Source: an uncultured Agrococcus sp. | GTDB lineage: Bacteria; Actinomycetota; Actinomycetes; Actinomycetales; Microbacteriaceae | Reading direction: 5' to 3' | DNA length: 64,000 nt | Assembly (NCBI RefSeq): GCF_945915485.1 | Contig: NZ_CAMEFJ010000002.1 | Location: 1 to 64,000, forward strand | Part shown: in pieces, positions 39,571 through 49,059 of the stretch | How positions within the stretch are numbered: position 1 is the stretch's first letter | How the letters are laid out: each line of letters starts with the position of its first letter | The notes under the pieces: generated by a model | The model's input: only the letters and a program-made list of their open reading frames with translations | Told to the model about the DNA's origin: nothing | The model's database searches: none | Made by a program: the position numbers and the translations under genes

Positions 39571-40659
39571 TCAGGCGATGTTTGCACGCAACCGAGCTGC
39601 GGCCTGCTCGATCACGGCATCCGTCGCGGTCAAGGCAATACGCACCCGGGTGTCGTCCCCGTAGAAGTCGCCGGGAGCGACGAGGATGCCGAGGGTCGCG
39701 AAAGCGTGTACCTGCTCGCGCGCAGCTTCGCCATTGCCAGCCCAGATGTAGAGCCCGGCATCTGACTCGGTCGACCATCCGGCTCCACGCACCGCAGTGA
39801 GGAGTGTCTCGCGCCGCGCCCTGTAACGTTCCCGTTGCTCCGCAACGTGGTCGTCATCGTCGAGCGCGGCTACCATTGCGGCCTGCACCGGTGCGGGTGG
39901 TATCAAGCCCAGGTGTTTCCGCACGCCGACAACACGCTGCACGAGCTGCTCATCACCGGCGACGAACGCCGTCCGGTAGCCGGCGTCGCTGGATTGCTTG
40001 CTGAGTGAATGCACTACCAGGAGGCCCGTGACATCGCCGTCCGTGACTCGCGGGTCGAGCACGCTGGGGGCATCCTCAACATCCCACGGCAGGAGTGCGT
40101 AGCATTCGTCGCTCGCAAGAACAGCGCCCAGTTCGCGTGCCCGCGCTACCGCTGCGCGCAACTCCTCGAGTCCGAGCACTCGGCCCGTCGGGTTGGATGG
40201 CGAATTCAGCCACACGAGACGCGTGGAGTCCGGCCAGGAAGCGGGATCATCGCCCGCATGCACACTCGCTCCTACGAGACGGGCCGAGACATCGTAGGTC
40301 GGGTACGCGACCTCCGGAATCACGACGGTGTCACCCGGGCCCAGCCCGAGCCAGAGCGCGAGACCCGCTATGAGCTCTTTCGATCCGATGGACGGCATAA
40401 CGGCTCGCTCCGTGAGCCCGGGAACACCGCGAACTCTCGCGAACCAGTCGATGATGGCTTGCCGAAGCCTCGGGGTTCCCCACACCTGCGGATAGCTGTG
40501 CGCATTCGATGCGTCGCCGAGCGCCTCGCGCAGAATTCCCGGGGTCGGGTCGACGGGCGAGCCTACCGAGAGGTCGATGAGTCCATCGGGATGCTCGCTC
40601 GCGACGCGTTTCGCGTCAGCCAGCGAGTCCCACGGGAATTCGGGAAGTTGCAGCGCCAC
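39571..40659 (-). CDS. dapC: Succinyldiaminopimelate transaminase
   Basis: LDLSVGSPVDPTPG-like N-term, PLP motif VHSLSKQSSDAGYRTAF; downstream of fdxA; GTG start 40659. Confidence 0.9.
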   Translation of the reverse strand: MALQLPEFPWDSLADAKRVASEHPDGLIDLSVGSPVDPTPGILREALGDASNAHSYPQVWGTPRLRQAIIDWFARVRGVPGLTERAVMPSIGSKELIAGLALWLGLGPGDTVVIPEVAYPTYDVSARLVGASVHAGDDPASWPDSTRLVWLNSPSNPTGRVLGLEELRAAVARARELGAVLASDECYALLPWDVEDAPSVLDPRVTDGDVTGLLVVHSLSKQSSDAGYRTAFVAGDEQLVQRVVGVRKHLGLIPPAPVQAAMVAALDDDDHVAEQRERYRARRETLLTAVRGAGWSTESDAGLYIWAGNGEAAREQVHAFATLGILVAPGDFYGDDTRVRIALTATDAVIEQAAARLRANIA

Positions 40660-40663
40660 GAGA

Positions 40664-40990
40664 TTACACGTCGTGCTCTTGCGGCGGAAGCTTCGCGACG
40701 ATGGGGTGATCGCCCGGGATCGGGCCGACCTTCGCCGCCCCGCCGGGAGAACCGACTTCTTCGAAGAATTCGACGTTCGCGTCGTAATACTCGGCCCACT
40801 CTTCAGGAACATCGTCCTCGTAGAAGATCGCCTCAACCGGGCAGACGGGCTCGCACGCACCGCAATCGACGCACTCGTCGGGGTGGATGTAGAGCATCCG
40901 ATCGCCCTCGTAGATGCAGTCGACGGGGCATTCGTCGATGCAGGCGCGGTCCTTCAGGTCAACGCACGGCAGTGCGATCACATAGGTCAC
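40664..40990 (-). CDS. fdxA: 7Fe ferredoxin
   Basis: [55 protein letters not shown]. Confidence 0.96.
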   Translation of the reverse strand: MTYVIALPCVDLKDRACIDECPVDCIYEGDRMLYIHPDECVDCGACEPVCPVEAIFYEDDVPEEWAEYYDANVEFFEEVGSPGGAAKVGPIPGDHPIVAKLPPQEHDV

Positions 40991-41778
40991 GGTACAGCTC
41001 CTTCCCGAACGTCCAGTCTACCGACGCGGGCACCGCGTAGGTCCGGCACGGCAAGCGTGGCGAAGCTGCCTATGGCCACGACGCCGATCCATGTCCAGCC
41101 GAGCACTGTCGACGGGATGAGGATGCTCGCGGAGCCCTGCACACCGCCGAACGGGTCGGTCGCGAGCACGAGCAGCGTCACCAGGCTCACGACCGCTGCG
41201 ACGACGCCCGGCGCACGATACGGGTGCATGAGCCGGGCTCCCACGAGGGTCCCCCACACTCCGAGTGTCGCCAGCACCAGCCCTATGGGCGGAGCAGCCA
41301 GGTAGGAGAATGTTCCCGCGACCGTGACCGCGACGGCGAGCACTCCCGTCCCCAGCGTGGCGAACCAGTAACCGAAGCCTCGGCGACCGATGGCCGCGGC
41401 CACCTGAACGGGTACGCTGCGGAAGACATGCTCACCGACTGCGCGGTCCCCCTTCTCGGCCTGCCCGTCGATGACCTGCCAGAGCGGAATCCCTGTGTCC
41501 GCGGCGACACCGCGAACGATCCTGCTCGTCACGTCACCGCGGTCTTCGTCGTCAGCGAGGAACACGATGGCTTCCAACTCACCCTCTTCGATAAGTCGAC
41601 TCAGCGCTTGCACAGAGGCTGCCTCGACATCGGCACCCGGAAGCGCCTCTGCAACCGCTTGCACGACGAAGACAACCGGGATCGTGTTGCCGGCACGCAT
41701 GTGCGCCATCGTGCTCTCGAGCCGACCCGCTTGCGCGTGATCCGATGTGACGACGAGAACTCGTTCACTCCCTGCCAT
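40987..41778 (-). CDS. Hypothetical protein with soluble N-term and C-terminal TM segments
   Basis: 263 aa; hydrophobic segments in C-terminal half; overlaps fdxA start. Confidence 0.7.
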   Translation of the reverse strand: MAGSERVLVVTSDHAQAGRLESTMAHMRAGNTIPVVFVVQAVAEALPGADVEAASVQALSRLIEEGELEAIVFLADDEDRGDVTSRIVRGVAADTGIPLWQVIDGQAEKGDRAVGEHVFRSVPVQVAAAIGRRGFGYWFATLGTGVLAVAVTVAGTFSYLAAPPIGLVLATLGVWGTLVGARLMHPYRAPGVVAAVVSLVTLLVLATDPFGGVQGSASILIPSTVLGWTWIGVVAIGSFATLAVPDLRGARVGRLDVREGAVP

Positions 41779-41803
41779 CAGTCCAGCCTAGAGCGTCGAG
41801 AAC

Positions 41804-43711
41804 TCAGTTCGCCGACAGGCGCTTCATGCGCGACGTTTCCCTGGCACGCTGCGTCGCGTCGAGCGTGACCTTGCGGATGCGCACGGCAGCAGGGGTGACC
41901 TCGACGCATTCGTCGTCGCGGGCGAATTCGAGGCACTCCTCCAGCGACATGTCGCGCGCGGGCGTCAGCCGCTCGAGTTCGTCACCCGTCGCTGAGCGCA
42001 TGTTCGTGAGCTTCTTCTCCTTGGTGATGTTCACGTCCATGTCTTCGCCGCGGTTGTTCTCGCCGACGACCATGCCTTCGTAGACCTCTTCCGTGGGCCG
42101 CACGAAGAATGCGCCGCGATCGGCAAGCGAAATGAGCGCGAAGGGCGTTGCAACGCCCGAGCGGTCGGCAACGAGCGATCCGTTGTGCCGCTGCACGATC
42201 TCACCCGACCAGGGCTGGTAACCGCCAGAGATCGCGTTAGCGATACCGGTTCCACGAGTGACGGTCAGAAATTCGGTGCGGAATCCGATGAGGCCGCGCG
42301 AAGGAACCGAGAACTCCATCCTGACCCAGCCGGTGCCGTGGTTCGACATGCCGACCGTGCGCCCCTTGCGAGCCGCCAGCAGCTGCGTGATAGCGCCGAG
42401 GTACTCCTCCGGCGCGTCGATCGTGAGCGACTCGAACGGTTCGTGCAGCGTGCCATCGATCGTACGCGTGACGACCTGCGGTTTGCCGACCGTGAGCTCG
42501 TAGCCTTCGCGTCGCATCTGCTCGACGAGGATCGCGAGAGCGAGCTCTCCTCTTCCCTGCACCTCCCAGGCGTCCGGGCGGCCGATGTCGACCACCCTGA
42601 GGGAGATGTTGCCGACCAGTTCGCGGTCGAGACGGTCCTTCACCATGCGTGCCGTGAGCTTGGCACCCTTCACCTTGCCGGCGAGCGGCGAGGTATTGGT
42701 GCCGACCGTCATCGAGATGGCGGGGTCATCGATGGCAATGCGCGGCAGTGGGCGAACGTCGTCAGGGTCAGCGAGCGTCTCACCGATCGTGATGTCCGGG
42801 ATGCCCGCGACAGCAACGATGTCGCCTGCGGTCGCCGACTCCGCCGGGACGCGATCGAGCGCCTGCGTCTTCAGCAGTTCCGAGATGCGCACGTTCTGCA
42901 CATTGCCGTCGTGACGCACCCAAGCGACCGTCTGGCCCTTCCTCAGTGTGCCCGCGTGAACGCGCAGCAGCGCGATTCTGCCGAGGAACGGCGACGCGTC
43001 CAGGTTCGTCACGTGCGCCTGCAGGGGGCCTTCGTCATCGTACTGAGGAGCAGGAATGTGCTCGAGGATCGACTTGAACAGCGGCTCGAGATCGTCGCTT
43101 TCGGGCAGGCTGCCATCAGCGGGTCGTTCTGCCGAGGCTCGACCGGCCTTGCCTGACGCGTAAACGACGGGAACGTCGAGGACGGCGTCGAGGTCGAGGT
43201 CGGGAACATCGTCGGCGAGATCGGATGCGAGTCCCAGAAGAAGATCCTGCGCCTCGTGCACGACCGCGTCGATACGTGCATCCGGTCTGTCCGTCTTGTT
43301 GACGACAAGGATGACGGGAAGTTTGGCTTCGAGCGCCTTCCGAAGCACGAATCTGGTCTGCGGCAGGGGCCCCTCAGAGGCATCCACGAGAAGCACGACG
43401 CCATCGACCATCGAGAGCCCACGCTCGACTTCGCCACCGAAATCCGCGTGGCCCGGTGTGTCGATGACGTTGATCGTCACAGGCGAGTCGGTGTGCTCCC
43501 CCGCATAGCGGATCGCCGTGTTCTTGGCGAGGATCGTGATCCCCTTCTCGCGCTCGAGCTCATTCGAGTCCATGACGCGTTCGTCGTGCGTGTCGTGGTC
43601 ACCGAACGAGTTCGTCTGCACGAGCATCGCGTCGACGAGCGTGGTCTTTCCGTGATCGACGTGCGCGACGATCGCGACGTTCCTGAGGTCCTGGCGGGTG
43701 GCAGTGGCCAT
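41804..43711 (-). CDS. typA: Ribosome-associated GTPase TypA/BipA
   Basis: VAIVAHVDHGKTTLVDAML, ERGITILAKN-like ERE KGITILAKNTAI, DTPGHADFGGEVER, NKTDRPDAR. Confidence 0.96.
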   Translation of the reverse strand: MATATRQDLRNVAIVAHVDHGKTTLVDAMLVQTNSFGDHDTHDERVMDSNELEREKGITILAKNTAIRYAGEHTDSPVTINVIDTPGHADFGGEVERGLSMVDGVVLLVDASEGPLPQTRFVLRKALEAKLPVILVVNKTDRPDARIDAVVHEAQDLLLGLASDLADDVPDLDLDAVLDVPVVYASGKAGRASAERPADGSLPESDDLEPLFKSILEHIPAPQYDDEGPLQAHVTNLDASPFLGRIALLRVHAGTLRKGQTVAWVRHDGNVQNVRISELLKTQALDRVPAESATAGDIVAVAGIPDITIGETLADPDDVRPLPRIAIDDPAISMTVGTNTSPLAGKVKGAKLTARMVKDRLDRELVGNISLRVVDIGRPDAWEVQGRGELALAILVEQMRREGYELTVGKPQVVTRTIDGTLHEPFESLTIDAPEEYLGAITQLLAARKGRTVGMSNHGTGWVRMEFSVPSRGLIGFRTEFLTVTRGTGIANAISGGYQPWSGEIVQRHNGSLVADRSGVATPFALISLADRGAFFVRPTEEVYEGMVVGENNRGEDMDVNITKEKKLTNMRSATGDELERLTPARDMSLEECLEFARDDECVEVTPAAVRIRKVTLDATQRARETSRMKRLSAN

Positions 43712-43802
43712 TCGAGTCTTCCTGGGTATAGAGCGGCCGGGCGAACGCGCAGCCGATCCATGTTACAGCCCAGCGAGCACTATCGCACGTCTCCCACCTG
43801 CA

Positions 43803-43872
43803 ACACTTCTCGGTCTATACATGGGATGAACGCGCTATACGGGCGTGTCGCCATCCACAGACCGAGAAGTGT
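43803..43872. repeat. 70-nt inverted-repeat element, family C, copy 1
   Basis: acacttctcggtct-42 nt-agaccgagaagtgt; 14-bp perfect arms. Confidence 0.9.
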
Positions 43873-43890
43873 CCCGGACAACTAGGAGTG

Positions 43891-45684
43891 TCAGGTTGCT
43901 TCGAGGATCTGCTTTCGCAGTTCGCGACGCGACCGCTGCTTGTCCGGGTCCGGCACGGGAATCGCCGCGATGAGTCGCTGCGTGTACGCATCCTGCGGAG
44001 CACGCAGAATCGCATCACGGTTGCCGACCTCGACGATCTTGCCTCGCTGCATCACCGCGATGCGATCGGACATGAAGTCGACGACCGCCAGGTCATGCGT
44101 CACGAAGAGGCACGCGAAGCCGAGCTCGTGCTGGAGTTCCTTCAGCAAATCGAGCACGGTCGCCTGCACCGAGACATCGAGCGCCGAAGTCGGCTCGTCG
44201 GCGACGAGCAGCTTCGGGTTCATCGACAGCGCCCTCGCGATGCCGATACGTTGCTTCTGCCCGCCGGAGAGTTCGTGAGGGTACCGGTTCCGATAGTTCT
44301 TCGGCAGGCGCACACTGTCGAGCAGCTCTTCGACGCGTTTGTCGAGCGCCTTGCCCTTCAAAGCGCCGGAGAGCATCAGCGGCTCGCCGATCGATTCACC
44401 GATCGGGAGGCGGGGATTCAGCGACGAGGACGGATCCTGGAAGACGATGCCGACATCCTGCATGAGGTCTTTCGTCAGCTTCCTCGATGGCTTCGTCAGG
44501 TCCCGGCCCGCCACTCTGATCTTGCCTTCCGCAATCGGATGGAGACCGATCGAAACACGCCCGATCGTCGACTTCCCGGAACCCGACTCGCCCACGAGCC
44601 CGAGCACCTCGCCGGGGTAGATCGATAGATCGACGCTGTCGACAGCCCTGAACGTGCCCAGCTTGCCCTTCTTGCCGTACTCGATCGAGACGTTCTCCAG
44701 CATGAGCACGGGCTCACCGATCTGGATCGCTCTCGTCTCGTCTCCCGGCTCCTGCTCTTCGACCTCGTGCGCGGCCTCGAGGTTCGCCCGCACACGCTCG
44801 GCGAGCTTCTCGTCCTCTGCGTCGGCGGCGAGCGCGAGCGTCGCCGTGAGATCGATCTCGTCGTGCTCGTCGTCGCCTTCACCAAGGCTCAGCACGGCAT
44901 CCAGGAGCTCCTTCGTGTAGGGGTGCTGGGGGCGCTGGAAGATGTCAGCGACCGCGCTCTGCTCGACGATCTCTCCCTTCTGCATGACGACGACCCAGTC
45001 TGCAAGGTCTGCGACAACGCCCATGTCGTGCGTAATGAGCAGCACCGCCGAACCCAGACGCTCCTTGAGATCGCGCATGAGATCGAGAATTTCCGCCTGC
45101 ACCGTCACGTCGAGCGCTGTCGTCGGCTCATCGGCGATGAGCAGCTCCGGATCGAGCGCGAGTGCCATGGCGATCATGGCGCGCTGACGCTGCCCGCCCG
45201 AGAGCTGGTGCGGGTACGATTTGAAGCCCTTCACGGGGTCGGGCATCTCGACGAGTTTCAGCATCTCGAGCGCACGCTCTTTCGCCTGCGAAGGCAACAT
45301 CGCGCGGTGGAGGCGAAGCGCTTCCATGATCTGGAAGCCGACCGTGAACACGGGGTTCATGGCGGTCATGGGCTCTTGGAAGATCGCGGAGACACGGTTA
45401 CCGCGCACTTTGCGCATCGCCGTGTTCGTCATTCCCATGAGCTCGTCGCCGCCCAGCTGAATCGACCCGGAGAGGCGTGCCGTCTTCGGCAGCAGATCCA
45501 GGATCGCCATGGAGCTCACACTCTTCCCCGACCCCGACTCGCCGACCACCGCGACGATCTCTCCCCTGCCGATCTCGTATGAGATCTTCTTCGCCGCCGG
45601 TGTCCAAACTCCATCCACTGCGAAGTCGACGCTCAGGTCGGTGATTCGCAGTGCGGGGGCGTCAAGGTGTCGTTCCTCAGTCAT
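43891..45684 (-). CDS. Fused dipeptide ABC transporter ATPase (OppD-OppF type)
   Basis: Two ABC cassettes (GESGSGKSVSSMAI and GESGSGKSTIGRVS), two LSGGQ motifs. Confidence 0.93.
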   Translation of the reverse strand: MTEERHLDAPALRITDLSVDFAVDGVWTPAAKKISYEIGRGEIVAVVGESGSGKSVSSMAILDLLPKTARLSGSIQLGGDELMGMTNTAMRKVRGNRVSAIFQEPMTAMNPVFTVGFQIMEALRLHRAMLPSQAKERALEMLKLVEMPDPVKGFKSYPHQLSGGQRQRAMIAMALALDPELLIADEPTTALDVTVQAEILDLMRDLKERLGSAVLLITHDMGVVADLADWVVVMQKGEIVEQSAVADIFQRPQHPYTKELLDAVLSLGEGDDEHDEIDLTATLALAADAEDEKLAERVRANLEAAHEVEEQEPGDETRAIQIGEPVLMLENVSIEYGKKGKLGTFRAVDSVDLSIYPGEVLGLVGESGSGKSTIGRVSIGLHPIAEGKIRVAGRDLTKPSRKLTKDLMQDVGIVFQDPSSSLNPRLPIGESIGEPLMLSGALKGKALDKRVEELLDSVRLPKNYRNRYPHELSGGQKQRIGIARALSMNPKLLVADEPTSALDVSVQATVLDLLKELQHELGFACLFVTHDLAVVDFMSDRIAVMQRGKIVEVGNRDAILRAPQDAYTQRLIAAIPVPDPDKQRSRRELRKQILEAT

Positions 45685-45767
45685 GCCCTCTCCTCATCTT
45701 GTCCAACGGGCCTCGTGGGCCCTGTTCGCTGCATAGCGGCGGCACGGCCGCGTGCGAGAATATCCGC

Positions 45768-46388
45768 ATGGCTCGTGGCTTTACTTCGAATACGTTCGTG
45801 TCCAGGACCAACCGCGGGTTGGCGCTGCTCAGCGCATTCTTCGTCGTGAGCTTCGGCGTCGCCATGGGCTTCTACGCCTACGGCCTGCAGGGCTACGCGA
45901 TTGTCGCGGTAGGCATCGCGTGGCTGCTGCTCACCATCTACTTCTGTCTCTGGCGACCGAGTCTCGAGGTCTCCGACAATTCGGTGCGTATCGTGAATCC
46001 GCTGCGCACCGTCGAGATCCCGTGGTCGAGTGTTACCCACGTCGACACGAAGTTCTCGCTGACGATCTTCACGCCCTTCGGTCGGTTTGCCGCGGCTTGC
46101 GCGCCGCAGCCGGGTCAGCTCGCCTCGCGACGCGCCGTGAAGCGCGCCGAGAAGGAGCCGAACTCGCACACGGCACTGGATTCGGGCGTCCGCATCGGTG
46201 ACCTTCCCGGCACGGAGTCGGGAGACGCTGCTGCGCTGGTTCGTGACCGCTGGGAGACCTGGCGCGACCGCGTTCGCGACGCCGCTCCCGATGCCGACGC
46301 TCACGAACCCGCCAAGCGACCGAACTACGCTGTCATCGCGACGATGGTGCTCATGCCCCTCGCGGTTGTTGTTCTGGCTCTTCAGTGA
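45768..46388 (+). CDS. PH-domain-like membrane protein
   Basis: Two N-terminal TM helices then LEVSDNSVRIVNPLRTVEIPWSSVTHVDTKFSLTIFTPFGRFAA. Confidence 0.7.
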   Translation: MARGFTSNTFVSRTNRGLALLSAFFVVSFGVAMGFYAYGLQGYAIVAVGIAWLLLTIYFCLWRPSLEVSDNSVRIVNPLRTVEIPWSSVTHVDTKFSLTIFTPFGRFAAACAPQPGQLASRRAVKRAEKEPNSHTALDSGVRIGDLPGTESGDAAALVRDRWETWRDRVRDAAPDADAHEPAKRPNYAVIATMVLMPLAVVVLALQ

Positions 46389-46402
46389 TCGCATAGGAGT
46401 CC

Positions 46403-47341
46403 CTACGACTGCTCGCGCGTGCGGCGACGGCTGAAGCGCTTCTGACGCGGATCGAACGCCTCTCGCAAACCGTCTCCGACGAAGTTGACGGCGAGCGCCG
46501 GGGTCACGATGAATAGCGCGGGCCACCAGTACAACCACGGCCGGTTCGCGAACGCGGTCTGGTTGTCGGAGATCAGCCGACCGAGCGACACTTCGGGAGG
46601 TCGGATACCGTATCCGAGGTAGCTGAGGCCAGTCTCGGTGAGGATCGCAGCTGCCATCAGCAGGCTCGAGGCGACGATCACGACGCCGACGGCGTTCGGC
46701 AGGATGTGCTTGAAGATGATGCGCGCATCGGATGCTCCAGCGACACGCGCCGCGTCCACGAACTCTCGCTCTCGCAGCGTGAGGAACTCACCGCGCACGA
46801 GTCGCGCGATCGACATCCACAAGAACGCTCCGAGAAGCGTGCCGAGAATCCAGATTCCCATGTCGCCGCTGATGCGGCCGACGACGGCACCGATGACGAG
46901 CGCCGGGATCACAATGAAGACATCGGTGATGCGCATGAGCAGAGCATCGATCCAGCCACGGAAGTAGCCTGCAACGGCACCGACGACGGTTCCGATCACG
47001 GTTCCGACTCCGCCGATCAGCAGCATCACGAGGTACGAATTCTGGATACCCCTCATAGTCATGGCGAAGTAGTCCTGGCCGATGGTGTCCTGGCCGAACG
47101 GGTGCTCCAGTGTCGGAGCACCGTTCGGGGCTCCTTGAGGATACGGCGTGCGGTGATTGAGCTCCCAGATGCCCGAGATCGGGCCGAGCCCCACCATGAC
47201 GACCGAGAATACCCAGATGCCGATGAATACGACGAGTGATCCCATCGCGAGCGGATTCGTGACGAAGCGCTTGAGGATCAGCGTCCATTGGTTCTCGGAC
47301 TTGACTTGCTCTTCCACGGGAAGGTTGGTTGATTCAGCCAT
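46403..47341 (-). CDS. Oligopeptide ABC transporter permease (OppC type)
   Basis: HPFGQDTIGQDYFAMTMRGIQNS; EAA-like loop; YLGYGIRPPEVSLGRLI. Confidence 0.92.
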   Translation of the reverse strand: MAESTNLPVEEQVKSENQWTLILKRFVTNPLAMGSLVVFIGIWVFSVVMVGLGPISGIWELNHRTPYPQGAPNGAPTLEHPFGQDTIGQDYFAMTMRGIQNSYLVMLLIGGVGTVIGTVVGAVAGYFRGWIDALLMRITDVFIVIPALVIGAVVGRISGDMGIWILGTLLGAFLWMSIARLVRGEFLTLREREFVDAARVAGASDARIIFKHILPNAVGVVIVASSLLMAAAILTETGLSYLGYGIRPPEVSLGRLISDNQTAFANRPWLYWWPALFIVTPALAVNFVGDGLREAFDPRQKRFSRRRTREQS

Positions 47342-48894
47342 TACTTCACCCTCACTCTCGGATCGAGCACCGCGTACATCAAGTCGGCGATGAAGTTGAA
47401 CGCGATTGCCAGAATCGCGATAACGAGGAAGTACCCCATGATCGGATTCAAGTCGAGCTTCTGCAGCCCGACGTCGAACATGCGCCCCATGCCGGCGATC
47501 GCAAAGACTCGTTCGGTGATGAGCGCTCCTCCCAAGAGAGTGCCGACGTCTGCAGCAATGATCGTGGTGAGAGGAATGAGCATGTTGCGGAACGCGTGCC
47601 GCATCACGATCGTGTGCTCACTGAGACCTTTCGCACGCGCCGTACGGATGTAGTCCTGGTTGAAGACCTCGAGCAGGCCCGCCCGAGCGAAACGCGTGTA
47701 GAAGGCGAACGAGATCAGCGTCAGTGAAATGGTCGGGAGCAGGAAGTGCATCAGCTGATCAAGCCCGGTGCCCCATATGTCTGCCGTATACCCCGTCGTC
47801 GAGGCCTGCGCTGTGGCCATGGGGCGACCATTGATGCGTGGGTGATTGATGTACGCCGGCCACGCCTGCATGAAGCGGTCGAGGACGACGAATGAGGAGG
47901 CGAAGAAGCCAGTGAACGTCGCCGCACGAATGACTTGCCCCTTGTCCGGTCCGAAGAGGCTCACGATCCAGCCGATCAGCATGCTGCCCGCGATCGCGCC
48001 CACGGCAAGGATCATCAGTGTCCACATGGAGGAGACGTTGAAGAGGCCCTGCAGCGCGAAATAGCAGATGTACGCGACTGCGCCGGCGATACCGGCGGCG
48101 AGGAGTGCCCTGCGGTTCTTCAGGTTCGCTGTCAGCGCAGTCATTCCGACGACGGTGAGCCCGATCAACAGGAACAGCAGCACGGGCCCGAGGTGAGGAA
48201 CGCGGAAGAAGTCCGTGACGTTGATGTAGATGAGTGCGCCGGCCGTGGCAACACCCGCCGAAACGAACGTGATGATGCGTTTTCTCGCGTCCCCGCCTAA
48301 CAGCATGGCCCACACGATGGCGGATAACAGCGTTATGGCTATGACCCAGAATAATCCGATTTGGGGTGGATCACCTCGAGCGATGAAGTTGTTGAACCCG
48401 ATCGCTCCGAATTCCTTCAGCAGCACCGCGATCAGGAACGACGGCAACGAGTAGAGGAAGAACGACAAGAACGTTATGGATATATCGAAAGCGGAATTCT
48501 GCCGCAGCGCCGTGATCATGCCCACGGCGACACCGAGGATGATCGCGAGCACGGTCGCTACCGTCACGAGCCGGACGGTCGAAGCCATAGCCGGCGGCAG
48601 CAGCTGCGCTACTGAGAAGCCCTCCACGCTGTTGCCGAGCGTGCACTCGAAGGCGAAAGGTACGAGACATCCGCCGACGCCGCCGAGCCAGTGGAACCAG
48701 CGCAGCACGGGCGGGATATCGAGGTTGAGAAGGTCGATTCTTCGCTGAATCAACTCTTCCTTATTGATGGCGTTTGATGCGCGCAGCTCTTCTAGGGGAT
48801 CACCCGAAACAGCTGTCAGCGTATACATCAGGAAGGACGCAGCAACGATGGTCAGGATGGAGACCAGGATGCGTCTTGTTATGTATGCGAACAC
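47341..48894 (-). CDS. Oligopeptide ABC transporter permease (OppB type)
   Basis: N-term MFAYITRRILVSILTIVAASFLMY; C-term LLEVFNQDYIRTARAKGLSEHTIVMRHAFRNMLIPL. Confidence 0.92.
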   Translation of the reverse strand: MFAYITRRILVSILTIVAASFLMYTLTAVSGDPLEELRASNAINKEELIQRRIDLLNLDIPPVLRWFHWLGGVGGCLVPFAFECTLGNSVEGFSVAQLLPPAMASTVRLVTVATVLAIILGVAVGMITALRQNSAFDISITFLSFFLYSLPSFLIAVLLKEFGAIGFNNFIARGDPPQIGLFWVIAITLLSAIVWAMLLGGDARKRIITFVSAGVATAGALIYINVTDFFRVPHLGPVLLFLLIGLTVVGMTALTANLKNRRALLAAGIAGAVAYICYFALQGLFNVSSMWTLMILAVGAIAGSMLIGWIVSLFGPDKGQVIRAATFTGFFASSFVVLDRFMQAWPAYINHPRINGRPMATAQASTTGYTADIWGTGLDQLMHFLLPTISLTLISFAFYTRFARAGLLEVFNQDYIRTARAKGLSEHTIVMRHAFRNMLIPLTTIIAADVGTLLGGALITERVFAIAGMGRMFDVGLQKLDLNPIMGYFLVIAILAIAFNFIADLMYAVLDPRVRVK

Positions 48895-48956
48895 GTCGTT
48901 GTACTCCGGTCGTCAGGGGAAACTACACCATGATTACGCAAAAGAGTTGAGAGTGC

Positions 48957-48999
48957 AAAAAAGCACCGGCCATGCCGCAAGCGCGGTCATGGCCGGTGC
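48957..48999 (-). terminator. Intrinsic terminator between SBP gene and permease operon
   Basis: 12-bp arms gcaccggccatg/catggccggtgc plus TTTTTT on the minus strand. Confidence 0.9.
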
Positions 49000-49059
49000 C
49001 TATTTGGTCAACCCTTAAGGTGTGATTTCAACGATCTGGATGGGTTCTGCTCTGTCGAG

